A DNA stretch of 64,000 nt from contig JADJRF010000005.1 of the NCBI GenBank assembly GCA_016712355.1, positions 930,001-994,000 of the forward strand. The letters are read 5' to 3'. Below, one piece after another: positions 42,658 through 50,968 of the stretch. This DNA comes from Vampirovibrionales bacterium (GTDB lineage Bacteria; Cyanobacteriota; Vampirovibrionia; Vampirovibrionales; Vampirovibrionaceae). Every line of letters starts with the position of its first letter. Position 1 is the stretch's first letter. Made by a program: the position numbers and the translations under genes. The notes beneath the pieces were generated by a model. It had not been told where the DNA came from and did not search any database. It saw only the letters and a program-made list of their open reading frames with translations.

Positions 42658-43404
42658 GTGTCTGTCACGCTGATGCGTTCGCGACCTGCCCTGTTTTTCA
42701 TGACCCTCATGAAAGACGGCCAGCGGATGCGTGATCTGACCCGCGCCGTTTTTCACGCCCCACAACAAGCCGTCTTCGCCTGGGCCCGCGGCCTTTGCCC
42801 CGCGCGTCGAAACTACATTCCCGTCTCCAGACGCCGTCCGCTCAACTGCGCCGGTTCACGGCGCGCTGCCGATCTCGCGCCCGTAACAACAGCAAGCGTC
42901 GAAGCCGACTGCAGGCAGGCGGCTTCAGCAGCGGTTCTGAAACCCGCCGCGCGCCGTCCGGCCTCGCGCGCGATCCCGCGGCAGACGTTAGCCCCCGCTG
43001 CGGTTTGCAGTCGGCAAACGCCGCGCGCGGCGCTCTCTCCCATCCAGGTTTTACAACGCTGGCTCACGCGCAAGACCTTCTGGCGGCGTCATCACGCCAT
43101 GACAGGGCGCGATCGGCGCATTACCCCGCTGGATGACGTCTGTGGGGCGGCGTTTACGAACACGAGCGCGATGCAGCGACGGCGTCGCCTCGAACGGATG
43201 CTGCGCCCACGCAATGAGCGAAAAAGGGACCCATGGCGCGCAACCCAAGCCAACCGGCGTTCTGACGGCGGGCGTTTCTGGCGCTTCGCCCTTACGCCTG
43301 CGTCTTCACAATCCGTCGATGCCCCAAGCGCCGCTGCCCGCTATCTCCATGACAGAAGCCCGCCCCAAAAGCTGTCCCGCGCGGCATTCTTAAAAAGAGG
43401 CTAG
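42658..43404 (+). CDS. Arginine-rich hypothetical protein, reading frame uncertain
   Basis: GTG with GGAGG 9 bases upstream opens a 248-codon frame. The first 45 residues (SVTLMRSRPALFFMTLMKDG, then MRDLTRAVFHAPQQAVFAWA) look like real protein; the rest is very rich in Arg, Ala and Pro and may be out of frame. Near the end another plus-strand frame (start 43133, SEKGTHGAQPKPTGVLTAGV) looks more protein-like, so a frameshift is possible. The TAG stop shares CTAG with the stop of the convergent gene. Start signals are convincing, the full frame is not. Function is unknown. Confidence 0.4.
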   Translation: MSVTLMRSRPALFFMTLMKDGQRMRDLTRAVFHAPQQAVFAWARGLCPARRNYIPVSRRRPLNCAGSRRAADLAPVTTASVEADCRQAASAAVLKPAARRPASRAIPRQTLAPAAVCSRQTPRAALSPIQVLQRWLTRKTFWRRHHAMTGRDRRITPLDDVCGAAFTNTSAMQRRRRLERMLRPRNERKRDPWRATQANRRSDGGRFWRFALTPASSQSVDAPSAAARYLHDRSPPQKLSRAAFLKRG

Positions 43405-43946
43405 CGCTTCAAATCCCCCGGATCCGACCCAATCGGCGGCGGATTATCCTTACGGCGGACGTATCGCGGCAGGTCTTTGCCGCAAACCCGGCGCAAGGCG
43501 TCTTCGCCCAAGGTGTCCAGCTTGACGCGGCGCGCGTTTTCTTCGCGAAAATAGCGGCGCGCCACCGCTTGCCCCTGATACAACTGCGTGGCGCGAATCA
43601 GGTCCATGCGCCCCGAATGACAGTCGAGGACTATTTCTGCGACCTCGCCATCCACCGGCAGGCCGTCGACCTCTTGCGCCTGCGCAAACAGAATCTTTCG
43701 GTAAAACGACGCCATTTGCGGCGCGTGCGGCAGACGCAGGATCGCGTCTTCCGCAATAAAATGCTGCGCGCCGTCACGACCGCTCGCCAACGGCGTCCAC
43801 GTCGCGGATTCCCACGGCTCGGAGGCTCCCGCGACCATAACAAAAGCGGAAATCGCAAAAAGGGCTATGGTCAGTGCGCGAACGGGCAGCCGGACGCTTA
43901 AAACGCTTGCGCAGTAGGCGCGTATCAGGACGATAAACCGGCGCAT
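43401..43946 (-). CDS. Exported protein resembling surface-adhesin protein E
   Basis: This is a 181-residue protein with an N-terminal signal or anchor helix (about 24-42, LTIALFAISAFVMVAGAS). The mature part starts WESATWTPLASGRDGAQHFI, continues through an AEDAILRLP segment, and has a conserved-looking EIVLDCHSGRM with a single Cys. This pattern is like the small beta proteins annotated as surface-adhesin E. AGGAGAG lies 6 bases before the ATG, and the gene starts 22 bases inside the end of the helicase gene, so the two are coupled. Adhesion is inferred only from resemblance. Confidence 0.6.
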   Translation of the reverse strand: MRRFIVLIRAYCASVLSVRLPVRALTIALFAISAFVMVAGASEPWESATWTPLASGRDGAQHFIAEDAILRLPHAPQMASFYRKILFAQAQEVDGLPVDGEVAEIVLDCHSGRMDLIRATQLYQGQAVARRYFREENARRVKLDTLGEDALRRVCGKDLPRYVRRKDNPPPIGSDPGDLKR

Positions 43947-46900
43947 GGGGCGCTCTCCTGCTCAGGACCGGTCTGAATTATATCAGAGTCCGGTTCGCAA
44001 ATCAGGCGGCTGAGCGTCTCGAAGGCCAACGAAGGCTCGGCGGTTTCGCGTCTGCCGAAACGGTTTCGCGTCAGCCGCGCGCCGCTCAGCAACAGCCCGC
44101 GCCGTGCGCGCGTCAGCCCAACGTAAATCAGGCGCGCGCGTTCTTCCTGTTTCTGCCGTAAGAGGCGCTGCGCCGCGTCAGGGGCCAGCGCCTCGCCCAG
44201 TCGCGCGGCCTCCAGCGCCAGAATCGTCTTGTCTGTCTCGTCCACCCGGAACTTATCCGCGCGCAAGCCGGGCATGCAGGCCAAATCAAACTCTTGGCCC
44301 TTGGCCTTGTGCAGCGTCATCACACGGACAAAGCCGTCTGCGGCCTCGGCGTTGAGCAGATCCGAAAACGACCGGCGCTGGCGCGGCGAGCGTTCCAATG
44401 CTTCAAACCCCTGAATCACCCATTCTAAGGGTGACAGCGATTCTGTCATGCTTTCATCCAGCTCGTCGGCGCGCCGCTGCAGGAACGATTCGGCCTGAAG
44501 CGCGCACAGGTAGCCGTTACTGCGATCCGCTGGCGATGTAAACAGCCTGTCGCTCAAGCGTGTCAACAGGCGGGTGATGCGCCGACCCAGGCTGTCGCGG
44601 CTGAAATCGCGCAAATCATAGGCCCACTGCGCCAGAAACGCATCGTGCAGCCCTGCCAGCGTGGCGGGCGATTGCGCCATGAGCGCGCGCTCACTCAAGA
44701 AGGCCCGCTGTTCGGCTGAAAACGCCGTCAGTCGTGCGGACACCATGGCGTCGTAGCAGGCAAGCTGCGCCTGACAATCCCCAGGAGACGCCAATAGCCG
44801 TAAATAGGCCAGTAAGACAGAAAACGCGGCATTCATATTCAGCCGGTCCGTCAGGGCAATGGCTTCAATGCCCGCTCGTTGCAATCGATCGCTCCACGCC
44901 AGCGCCTGATCATTGGTCAGGGTCAGCACGGCGACGCTGGCCTGTGGGTGCGCCCGACGGAAGGCCTGAATTTCGGCGGTCAGCCAGTCGCCTTCTTCGA
45001 GGTCGCTTTCCAGCCAGACGGCCTTTGGCGTGAGCAGCAGCGAGGGATTCGTCGGGCCCTCTTGGGACGACACGCCGCGCATGGTCATCGGCGAGAAGGC
45101 GTCGGGCAGATCGCCGCGCGCGCGCATTGCTGCCAGCCAGCCGTTGGCCAGCCGCATAATCTCGGGCGCGCATCGTCCGCTGCGATCCAGCGTCACGACG
45201 TGATCGGCTTGCGCGGCGAAGTCTCGAAACGCCTGCGGGTCTGCGGCGCTGAATGTCGTGGTGATCGACTGGTTGGGGTCGCCGGTGCGGATCAGATTGG
45301 GCTTTTCGCCGCCAAGCAGCGTTAAGAGACGCTGCAGCAGCGCAGAGGAGTCTTGCGCCTCGTCTTCCAGCACGTAGGCGAACTGCGCTTGATAGTATTC
45401 CCGCGCATCTGCGTGCTGCTCCAGGAGCTCAACGGCTTTCAGGATGATATCGGTAAAGTCCACGCGGCCAGTGGCCTTCAAGTGTTCCTCATATAGCCTG
45501 TAGGCCTCTTGAAACATCTTGAGCCGCGACGCAAATGGCGGCGTGACGCGGGCATGCGCCAAGGCGTCGGGCGACAGCCGCCAGGTCTTGGCGTGTGAAA
45601 TCCCCCGGCGCATCATCCCCATCCAGGCGGGAATTGACACGTCTTCTGGGCAAAGACGCGCGGCGAACGTGGATAAAATGAGATCCTGAGCGCTTTCGTC
45701 CACAATCCCGCCGCTCTCTTCAGATTCTGTCGGGAAGAATCCCACGCGCGCGGCATGATCGCGCTCGCTGAGCATGCGCAGCGCCAGACTGTGAATCGTG
45801 CAGACTGTTGGTAACGGCGCGTGACCGCCCAGAAGGCTTTTCAGGCGCGTCTGAAGCGTGCGCGCAGCGCTGTCCATATACGTTAGCGCCAGAATCTGCT
45901 GCGGGGCGACGCCGGAGGCGATCAGCTCCAGTATCAGGGCCGTATTGACGTAGGTCTTCCCCGCGCCCGGCGCGGCGCTGATGGCCAGCGTCCCGTGGCG
46001 GTAATCGAGAATCGGTCGCTGGTCCGGGCGAAGTCGGGGGCGCGAAATAGTCGAAAGGTCAAGGGTTTCAGGCGATTCTGTCTTGAGAAGGGCTTCGAGT
46101 ACGCCGGTTTGCGGTTCTCCTGCGTCATCGAGCTCGCTGGCGTAGGCCCGGGTCCGCTCGCCCGCCAGCGCCATCAGCGTCCGGGTGAGGCAGGCGGCGC
46201 GCAGGGCGTCGCGTGAGGCCTCGCGTTCAGGCCCATCGTCTGATGCGTCGGTATGAAGAGCGTCAGGCGCGTAGACGGCAGCGTCGTAGAGTGGCGCGCG
46301 GTCGGTTCGCGTCCAGTGACGGCTGCCCACGTCCAGCCATGCCTGAATTGCGCGCCGAGCGCCTGCATCGATGATCTTCTGAGGCGTTCCCGCCAGAATA
46401 GCCTCGGGATCCGGGCGAACCGGCGCATCCGGCGTATCGGCCACCACGCCGGATTTCACCTGCGCCAGCCAGCGCCGCTCAAACGCGTGCGCGTCGGGGG
46501 ATTCTGCTGGTCCTCGCAAGGCGTTGAGTCCTTGCCAAAGGGCTTTTTGGCGAACGTAGCTCTCCATCACCCGCTGAATCTGCGACAAGTCCTCGCCGCC
46601 AGAAGAAAATTCGGCAATGACCTCGCTAAAGCCCTTGTATAACTGGGTTTCAAACGGCAATTCCCGTGCCTGCCCGCTCCAGGACAGAAATGCCGCAAGC
46701 CGTTGCTGATTGGCCTCGCTCAGCGCAAGCGCGGCGTCTTGAGTCGCATCCTGAGTAACGTCCACTGCCAGACCCGCCCATTGCGCGGCAATGGCCTGAA
46801 GACTCGCCGGGTCGCTGCCTCCCAGCCGCAAGCCATGAACCAGCAGGGCCCGGATTTCCACCGGCGACAGCGGCGCCTGCCACCGTGGCGCGTTAAGCCA

Positions 46901-48193
46901 GTGCAGCAACGTGACGTATGCGCGACAGGCGGGCTGATCGTAAGGCCGTTCAGTCCCGGACAGCCATTGCAACGGAATCCCGCGTTGTTGCAGGCGCGCT
47001 TGCAAGGCCTGGCGCGTCAGAATATCGTCGTGAGGCGTGATAATGGCGATCTCACCCGGCGCGCGTCCCTGATCCAGCCACGAAACGATATCGCTCGCCA
47101 ATTGGTCCAGCATCTCCAGACGCGTCACGCTGCGCGGCGCCGCGCTGAAACTCCCTGATTCCAGCGGGATGGCTGCTTCTGGCGCTTGTCGCCAGTTGTT
47201 GGCCAGAATCCCGGCATTGCGATACGGCCTGTCGTCGCGTGTCAGCGCCAGTAGCTGAGCGTCTGGACGCAGTGCTTTGAGCGCTTGCCAGCCTTGCGGG
47301 TAGGCGTTGAGATAGCCTTGGCGCGAGCCGCCTTGCGGATCACAGGTCATCGTCAGCGTGTGCAGCGACGGCGCCAGCCAGTGAATAAATGCCTGTTGGG
47401 CGGCCGTGGTTTCATCGACGTCTTCCACCAGCAAATGCCGGATATCACGGCGGATTGACGCGGCAAAAGGCGTAAGCGCGCCCATGGACGCTTCCTCTGA
47501 GTGGGATAACAGGCCGAAAAACGCCTCCGTCTGCTTGTTGGCGTCCAGCGCGCGCAGTTGATAGCAGAGGCGATCAAAGGCTGCGTCCAGTTGGGCGGTG
47601 TCGCGCGCGCAGGGCTCTTGCCGTTGAACGGCGCGCTGACGCATCTCTGCGCGACTCAGACGGTTTTCAGCCCGAAGGCGCAGGCGGCGGGCGAGCTGCT
47701 TGAGCAAGGCGCGATCCGACCCCTCGAAGGCCGCGAAAAACCCCGGGTCGCGCGCGCGACCGTCTGCGATGAGCAGGCGGAGCAACAGTTCAGAGTCTTC
47801 CATCCCGCCGAGAGACGGGCGAATATGCGGCGCTGACGGGGGCGCGCCGGGCGGATCGCTTGCCATCAGTCGCGCTTCGACGGCGGGCCAGGCGTTAAAC
47901 AGGGCGTTTCTAACAAAGCCCGCGAACGTGTGCAGGGGCAACTGTCCCATGGGCAACGCGCATTGCGACAGGAGGCGATCCGCGAGATCGTGCTGACGCA
48001 TCGGATTACTCGCCAGAATGAGCGTCTTCTCGCCCTCTCCCGCCTCGATGAGCGAAACGGCGCGGGCGATCAGGCGCGAGGTCCTGCCGCTGGCGATAGG
48101 ACCTTCAATGAGAAGCGTGTCGCCAAAAATCGCCTCATCCGGCGGCGCATCCTCTTGCGATGCCTCGCGGGCCGCAGGTTCAGGCGGCGTCAT
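43925..48193 (-). CDS. Giant UvrD/PcrA-type helicase with N-terminal inactive helicase module
   Basis: This 1422-residue protein has two superfamily 1 modules in one chain. The C-terminal one is complete: Walker A SAAPGAGKT (about 740), QILALTYMDSAARTLQTRL, TIHSLALRML, Walker B YVLEDEAQDS (about 940), GDPNQSITT (about 975), VRVMTLHKAKGQEFDL (about 1292) and YVGLTRARRGLLL (about 1356). The N-terminal one is degenerate: GPIASGRTS (residues 31-39) lacks the Walker A lysine and HLLVEDVDETT (about 253) replaces DExx. This layout recalls the AddA/AddB and AdnA/AdnB pairs, but no RecB nuclease motif is seen and both parts are fused. A role in recombination or replication-fork repair is likely. Confidence 0.88.
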   Translation of the reverse strand: MTPPEPAAREASQEDAPPDEAIFGDTLLIEGPIASGRTSRLIARAVSLIEAGEGEKTLILASNPMRQHDLADRLLSQCALPMGQLPLHTFAGFVRNALFNAWPAVEARLMASDPPGAPPSAPHIRPSLGGMEDSELLLRLLIADGRARDPGFFAAFEGSDRALLKQLARRLRLRAENRLSRAEMRQRAVQRQEPCARDTAQLDAAFDRLCYQLRALDANKQTEAFFGLLSHSEEASMGALTPFAASIRRDIRHLLVEDVDETTAAQQAFIHWLAPSLHTLTMTCDPQGGSRQGYLNAYPQGWQALKALRPDAQLLALTRDDRPYRNAGILANNWRQAPEAAIPLESGSFSAAPRSVTRLEMLDQLASDIVSWLDQGRAPGEIAIITPHDDILTRQALQARLQQRGIPLQWLSGTERPYDQPACRAYVTLLHWLNAPRWQAPLSPVEIRALLVHGLRLGGSDPASLQAIAAQWAGLAVDVTQDATQDAALALSEANQQRLAAFLSWSGQARELPFETQLYKGFSEVIAEFSSGGEDLSQIQRVMESYVRQKALWQGLNALRGPAESPDAHAFERRWLAQVKSGVVADTPDAPVRPDPEAILAGTPQKIIDAGARRAIQAWLDVGSRHWTRTDRAPLYDAAVYAPDALHTDASDDGPEREASRDALRAACLTRTLMALAGERTRAYASELDDAGEPQTGVLEALLKTESPETLDLSTISRPRLRPDQRPILDYRHGTLAISAAPGAGKTYVNTALILELIASGVAPQQILALTYMDSAARTLQTRLKSLLGGHAPLPTVCTIHSLALRMLSERDHAARVGFFPTESEESGGIVDESAQDLILSTFAARLCPEDVSIPAWMGMMRRGISHAKTWRLSPDALAHARVTPPFASRLKMFQEAYRLYEEHLKATGRVDFTDIILKAVELLEQHADAREYYQAQFAYVLEDEAQDSSALLQRLLTLLGGEKPNLIRTGDPNQSITTTFSAADPQAFRDFAAQADHVVTLDRSGRCAPEIMRLANGWLAAMRARGDLPDAFSPMTMRGVSSQEGPTNPSLLLTPKAVWLESDLEEGDWLTAEIQAFRRAHPQASVAVLTLTNDQALAWSDRLQRAGIEAIALTDRLNMNAAFSVLLAYLRLLASPGDCQAQLACYDAMVSARLTAFSAEQRAFLSERALMAQSPATLAGLHDAFLAQWAYDLRDFSRDSLGRRITRLLTRLSDRLFTSPADRSNGYLCALQAESFLQRRADELDESMTESLSPLEWVIQGFEALERSPRQRRSFSDLLNAEAADGFVRVMTLHKAKGQEFDLACMPGLRADKFRVDETDKTILALEAARLGEALAPDAAQRLLRQKQEERARLIYVGLTRARRGLLLSGARLTRNRFGRRETAEPSLAFETLSRLICEPDSDIIQTGPEQESAPCAGLSS

Positions 48194-48343
48194 GGGATAA
48201 GGGCTATCGACGCGGAGGACATGGCCTCTATTGTATCAGGCGCGCTACCACGCCGCGCGCCCCATGCGGCGCTTTTTTGACCGCACGCGCGCGGTGTGGT
48301 ATCCTCTGCGCAAAACGCTATTGGTCAGAGGGAGAACTCAGGC

Positions 48344-48574
48344 GTGTTGCCAGTCGTGTCCGAAGAAACCTGCGCCCTGTTGCTGCAAACCATGCAAGAG
48401 GATGAAGAGGCTTGGAAGAAATCCATGGTGCATCGCCTCAAGGAGGAGAACCCGGAAATCAATACGCTCTTGCTGACGCTGGCGCAAAAATCCAAGGACC
48501 CCAAAAGCGTGATTATGGCGGGTTACCTGATTTACAGCGTGATTGAGCTTTCTCATGACGTGGAAGAGCGCTAG
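48344..48574 (+). CDS. Small helical conserved-looking protein
   Basis: This is a 76-residue, mostly helical, acidic protein (SEETCALLLQTMQEDEEAWK, KEENPEINTLLLTLAQKSKD, then GYLIYSVIELSHDVEER). The start is GTG with GAGGGAG 9 bases upstream; other in-frame starts lack a ribosome-binding site. It overlaps the next gene by 20 bases, implying coupled translation. No family was recognised. Confidence 0.65.
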   Translation: MLPVVSEETCALLLQTMQEDEEAWKKSMVHRLKEENPEINTLLLTLAQKSKDPKSVIMAGYLIYSVIELSHDVEER

Positions 48575-49604
48575 CGCCCTCGTCAAAACTGCGCTTCTGC
48601 TGGCCATTGCCCTGACAGTCGCCCTGACCATGGGCTCTCATGGCGCGCAAGCGCTGAATCCTTCCGCCGTGACGCCGCGCACCAGCGCCGCTTCCCCTAC
48701 CCCGCCGGAAGAAGTCTACCTGCGGCAAGTCGTGGGGACCATTGGGTCTGGCAAAGACGTCTCGCTTCAAGGCACGACCGTCACCGGCCCGGTGATGACC
48801 GGACGCAGCATTCGCGGCGCGCATTGCGTGACGGCGGATCTCATCGCCGCCCAGCGCGTAGAACTCGATGATTGCCAGAGCGGCAACGTCATTGCGGGCC
48901 AATTCGCCGTGTTGCGTAACAGCCGCATCAACGGTTACGTACAGGCCGTCAAGTATCTGGATATCCTCAATTCCCATATTGCAGGCGATGCCTTGGCGAG
49001 CGGCGCCGCGACCATTCAAGACGCTTCCATCGATGGCATCCTCACGGTTTACGCCAACAGCCTGACGCTGACGCGCGTGACGGTTGGCGGCATTCGCATG
49101 GGCAAAAGCCCCCTCTCGCAAAGCCCGCTGACTGTCAGCGGCGCGACCGTCACTCGGCTGGACAACGGCCGGACGTTGCTGCGTTTGGGCAGCGAGGGCG
49201 CTTCCGCGAGCGTTTCAGGATTTCAGGCGCAAAGCGGGTCGCAGACCACCACGTTGACGACCCCGGAAGGCTTTCGTTTTCAGAATGGCCGTTGCGCCGC
49301 CTCGCCTTGCGGCGGATTTCCCAGCTATGACGCCTATCTCGCCATGCGTCCGGCTGCGCCCTTGGTCGAAGGGCCCGGCTGGGAATCGTCCCGACAGACG
49401 GCGGAGCCGACTGGCACATCTTCAAGCGCCGCCCTGTCGGTCGAATATCTGGCCCTGGAGGCGGGCTCTGTGGTGAAAGGCGACGTCATTTTTGCCAGCG
49501 GCGCGGGCCGCGTCCTCGTCAAACCGGGCGCGCGCATTGAGGGCAGCGTCGTGGGCGGACGCTTGCAAGCGGCGACAGCCGCAGGCGCAGGAAAATCGCG
49601 CTAG
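48555..49604 (+). CDS. Exported beta-helix-like protein (bactofilin- or polymer-like)
   Basis: This 349-residue protein begins with a signal peptide (LVKTALLLAIALTVALTMGS; cleavage probably at AQA, about residue 34). The mature part has a repeating pattern of short strands (VSLQGTTVTGPVMTGRSIRG, VIAGQFAVLRNSRINGYVQA, and near the end LEAGSVVKGDVIFASGAGRV then PGARIEGSVVGGRL) like a right-handed beta-solenoid of the bactofilin or pectate-lyase type. It starts inside the preceding small gene. The role is probably structural in the envelope. Family assignment is uncertain. Confidence 0.65.
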   Translation: MTWKSASALVKTALLLAIALTVALTMGSHGAQALNPSAVTPRTSAASPTPPEEVYLRQVVGTIGSGKDVSLQGTTVTGPVMTGRSIRGAHCVTADLIAAQRVELDDCQSGNVIAGQFAVLRNSRINGYVQAVKYLDILNSHIAGDALASGAATIQDASIDGILTVYANSLTLTRVTVGGIRMGKSPLSQSPLTVSGATVTRLDNGRTLLRLGSEGASASVSGFQAQSGSQTTTLTTPEGFRFQNGRCAASPCGGFPSYDAYLAMRPAAPLVEGPGWESSRQTAEPTGTSSSAALSVEYLALEAGSVVKGDVIFASGAGRVLVKPGARIEGSVVGGRLQAATAAGAGKSR

Positions 49605-49634
49605 CCCCGCTCACGGGAACCATGAAAAATGGCG

Positions 49635-50792
49635 CTAGGCGTTGGGCCCGTCGAAATAGACGTACTCGTCGCCGCGGTAATTGCGCAGGGTGATTTTGCC
49701 CGGTTCGCGCGCCACGACGTAATCCGGCGACACCGGAATCTTGCCGCCGCCGCCGGGTGCGTCAATTACGTAGGTGGGCGCCCCATAACCGGTCATGTGG
49801 CCGCGTAAATGCTCCATAATCTCAAGCCCGGCGTCAATGGACGTGCGGAAATGAGACGTCCCTTGTACAGGATCGCACTGATACAGGTAATAAGGGCGAA
49901 CCCGCAACGTCAGAAGCTGCCGCATCAGGGTCTTCATCACAGCTGGGTCGTCGTTGACGCCTTTCAACAGAACCGTCTGGCTAAAGGTCGGGATGCCCGC
50001 GTCGGCAATGCGCTCGCAGGCCGAGCGTACCGCAGGCGTAATCTCCGCCGGGTGCAGAAAATGGATGCTCATATAGAAGGGGTGAAATTGCTTGAGCATC
50101 GCAAGCAAGTCATCGGTGATGCGCTGCGGCAGCACCACGGGCACTTTCGACCCGATGCGGATGATATCCAGGTGCGGAATGGCCCGCAGCCGCGTCAAAA
50201 TGGCCTCAAGCTTATGATCCGCCATCACCAGCGGGTCGCCGCCGGAAATCAGCACGTCGTGGATTTCAGGATGCTGCGCCAGATAGTTGTAGACGCCTTC
50301 AAAGTCCACCTGATGCCGACCGCTCCCTACCAGACGGCTGCGCGTGCAGTAGCGACAATATACAGAGCAGGTCTCATTTACCAGAAACAGCACCCGGTCA
50401 GGATAGCGATGCACCAGACCCGGCACGGGCGAGTGGGCGTCTTCGCCGCACGGGTCGATGCGCTCGCTCTGCGTCGTGGTGAACTCCGCCAGACGCGGAA
50501 TAATCGTCTTGCGCAAGGGGTCAGCGGGATTGGTGGGATCAATGAGGTCCAGATAGTATGGCGTGACGGCAAAGGGCAGATTCTTGCCGCCGGAAGAGAA
50601 GGCCCGCTCTTCTTCGCCGCTCACGCAGACATAGCGCTTGAGCGTGTCCAGCGTGGTGATGCGGTTTCGGAACTGCCACTTCCAGTCGTGCCATTGTGGC
50701 GAGCGCTTTTCAGCTTCGAACGTTTCAAGCGGGGGGCAGGGCGTAACGCTGAGTGCGTCGTGTGGATGTAAAACCGGCGGGTGGGAGGACAT
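49635..50792 (-). CDS. kamA: Lysine 2,3-aminomutase family radical SAM enzyme
   Basis: This is a 385-residue radical-SAM, PLP-dependent enzyme that moves an amino group from the alpha to the beta carbon. The 4Fe-4S motif CSVYCRYC (Cys142, 146, 149) is complete. The region VLISGGDPLVMADHKLEAIL binds SAM, and the PLP lysine lies in PGGGGKIPVSPDYVV near residue 345. The product in free-living bacteria is beta-lysine, used in fermentation or as N-acetyl-beta-lysine osmolyte. No acetyltransferase (ablB) or EF-P gene is beside it, so an osmolyte role is unproven. GAGGG lies 8 bases upstream of the ATG. Confidence 0.92.
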   Translation of the reverse strand: MSSHPPVLHPHDALSVTPCPPLETFEAEKRSPQWHDWKWQFRNRITTLDTLKRYVCVSGEEERAFSSGGKNLPFAVTPYYLDLIDPTNPADPLRKTIIPRLAEFTTTQSERIDPCGEDAHSPVPGLVHRYPDRVLFLVNETCSVYCRYCTRSRLVGSGRHQVDFEGVYNYLAQHPEIHDVLISGGDPLVMADHKLEAILTRLRAIPHLDIIRIGSKVPVVLPQRITDDLLAMLKQFHPFYMSIHFLHPAEITPAVRSACERIADAGIPTFSQTVLLKGVNDDPAVMKTLMRQLLTLRVRPYYLYQCDPVQGTSHFRTSIDAGLEIMEHLRGHMTGYGAPTYVIDAPGGGGKIPVSPDYVVAREPGKITLRNYRGDEYVYFDGPNA

Positions 50793-50955
50793 AGGGGACC
50801 CTCATTCGATAACCTGTGACAACCTCGAATCAAGCGCAAGGGACGGGCGCACGCCGTATTGTATCCCATCCCGATCGCGCTGACGACACGGCGGGCGCTT
50901 GGACGGCCTTGTGAGGTTTTCTCAGACTCCGGCTACCGGAAAAGCCGCCGGGCGA

Positions 50956-50967
50956 GTACAATAAGAG
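50956..50967 (+). promoter_or_regulatory. -10-like element directly before a start codon
   Basis: GTACAATAAGAG, identical to the element at 37019, places TACAAT (50957-50962) only six bases before the A of the ATG at 50969. If used, the mRNA would begin at or next to the start codon and be leaderless. No ribosome-binding site is present. Confidence 0.35.
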
Positions 50968-50968
50968 A

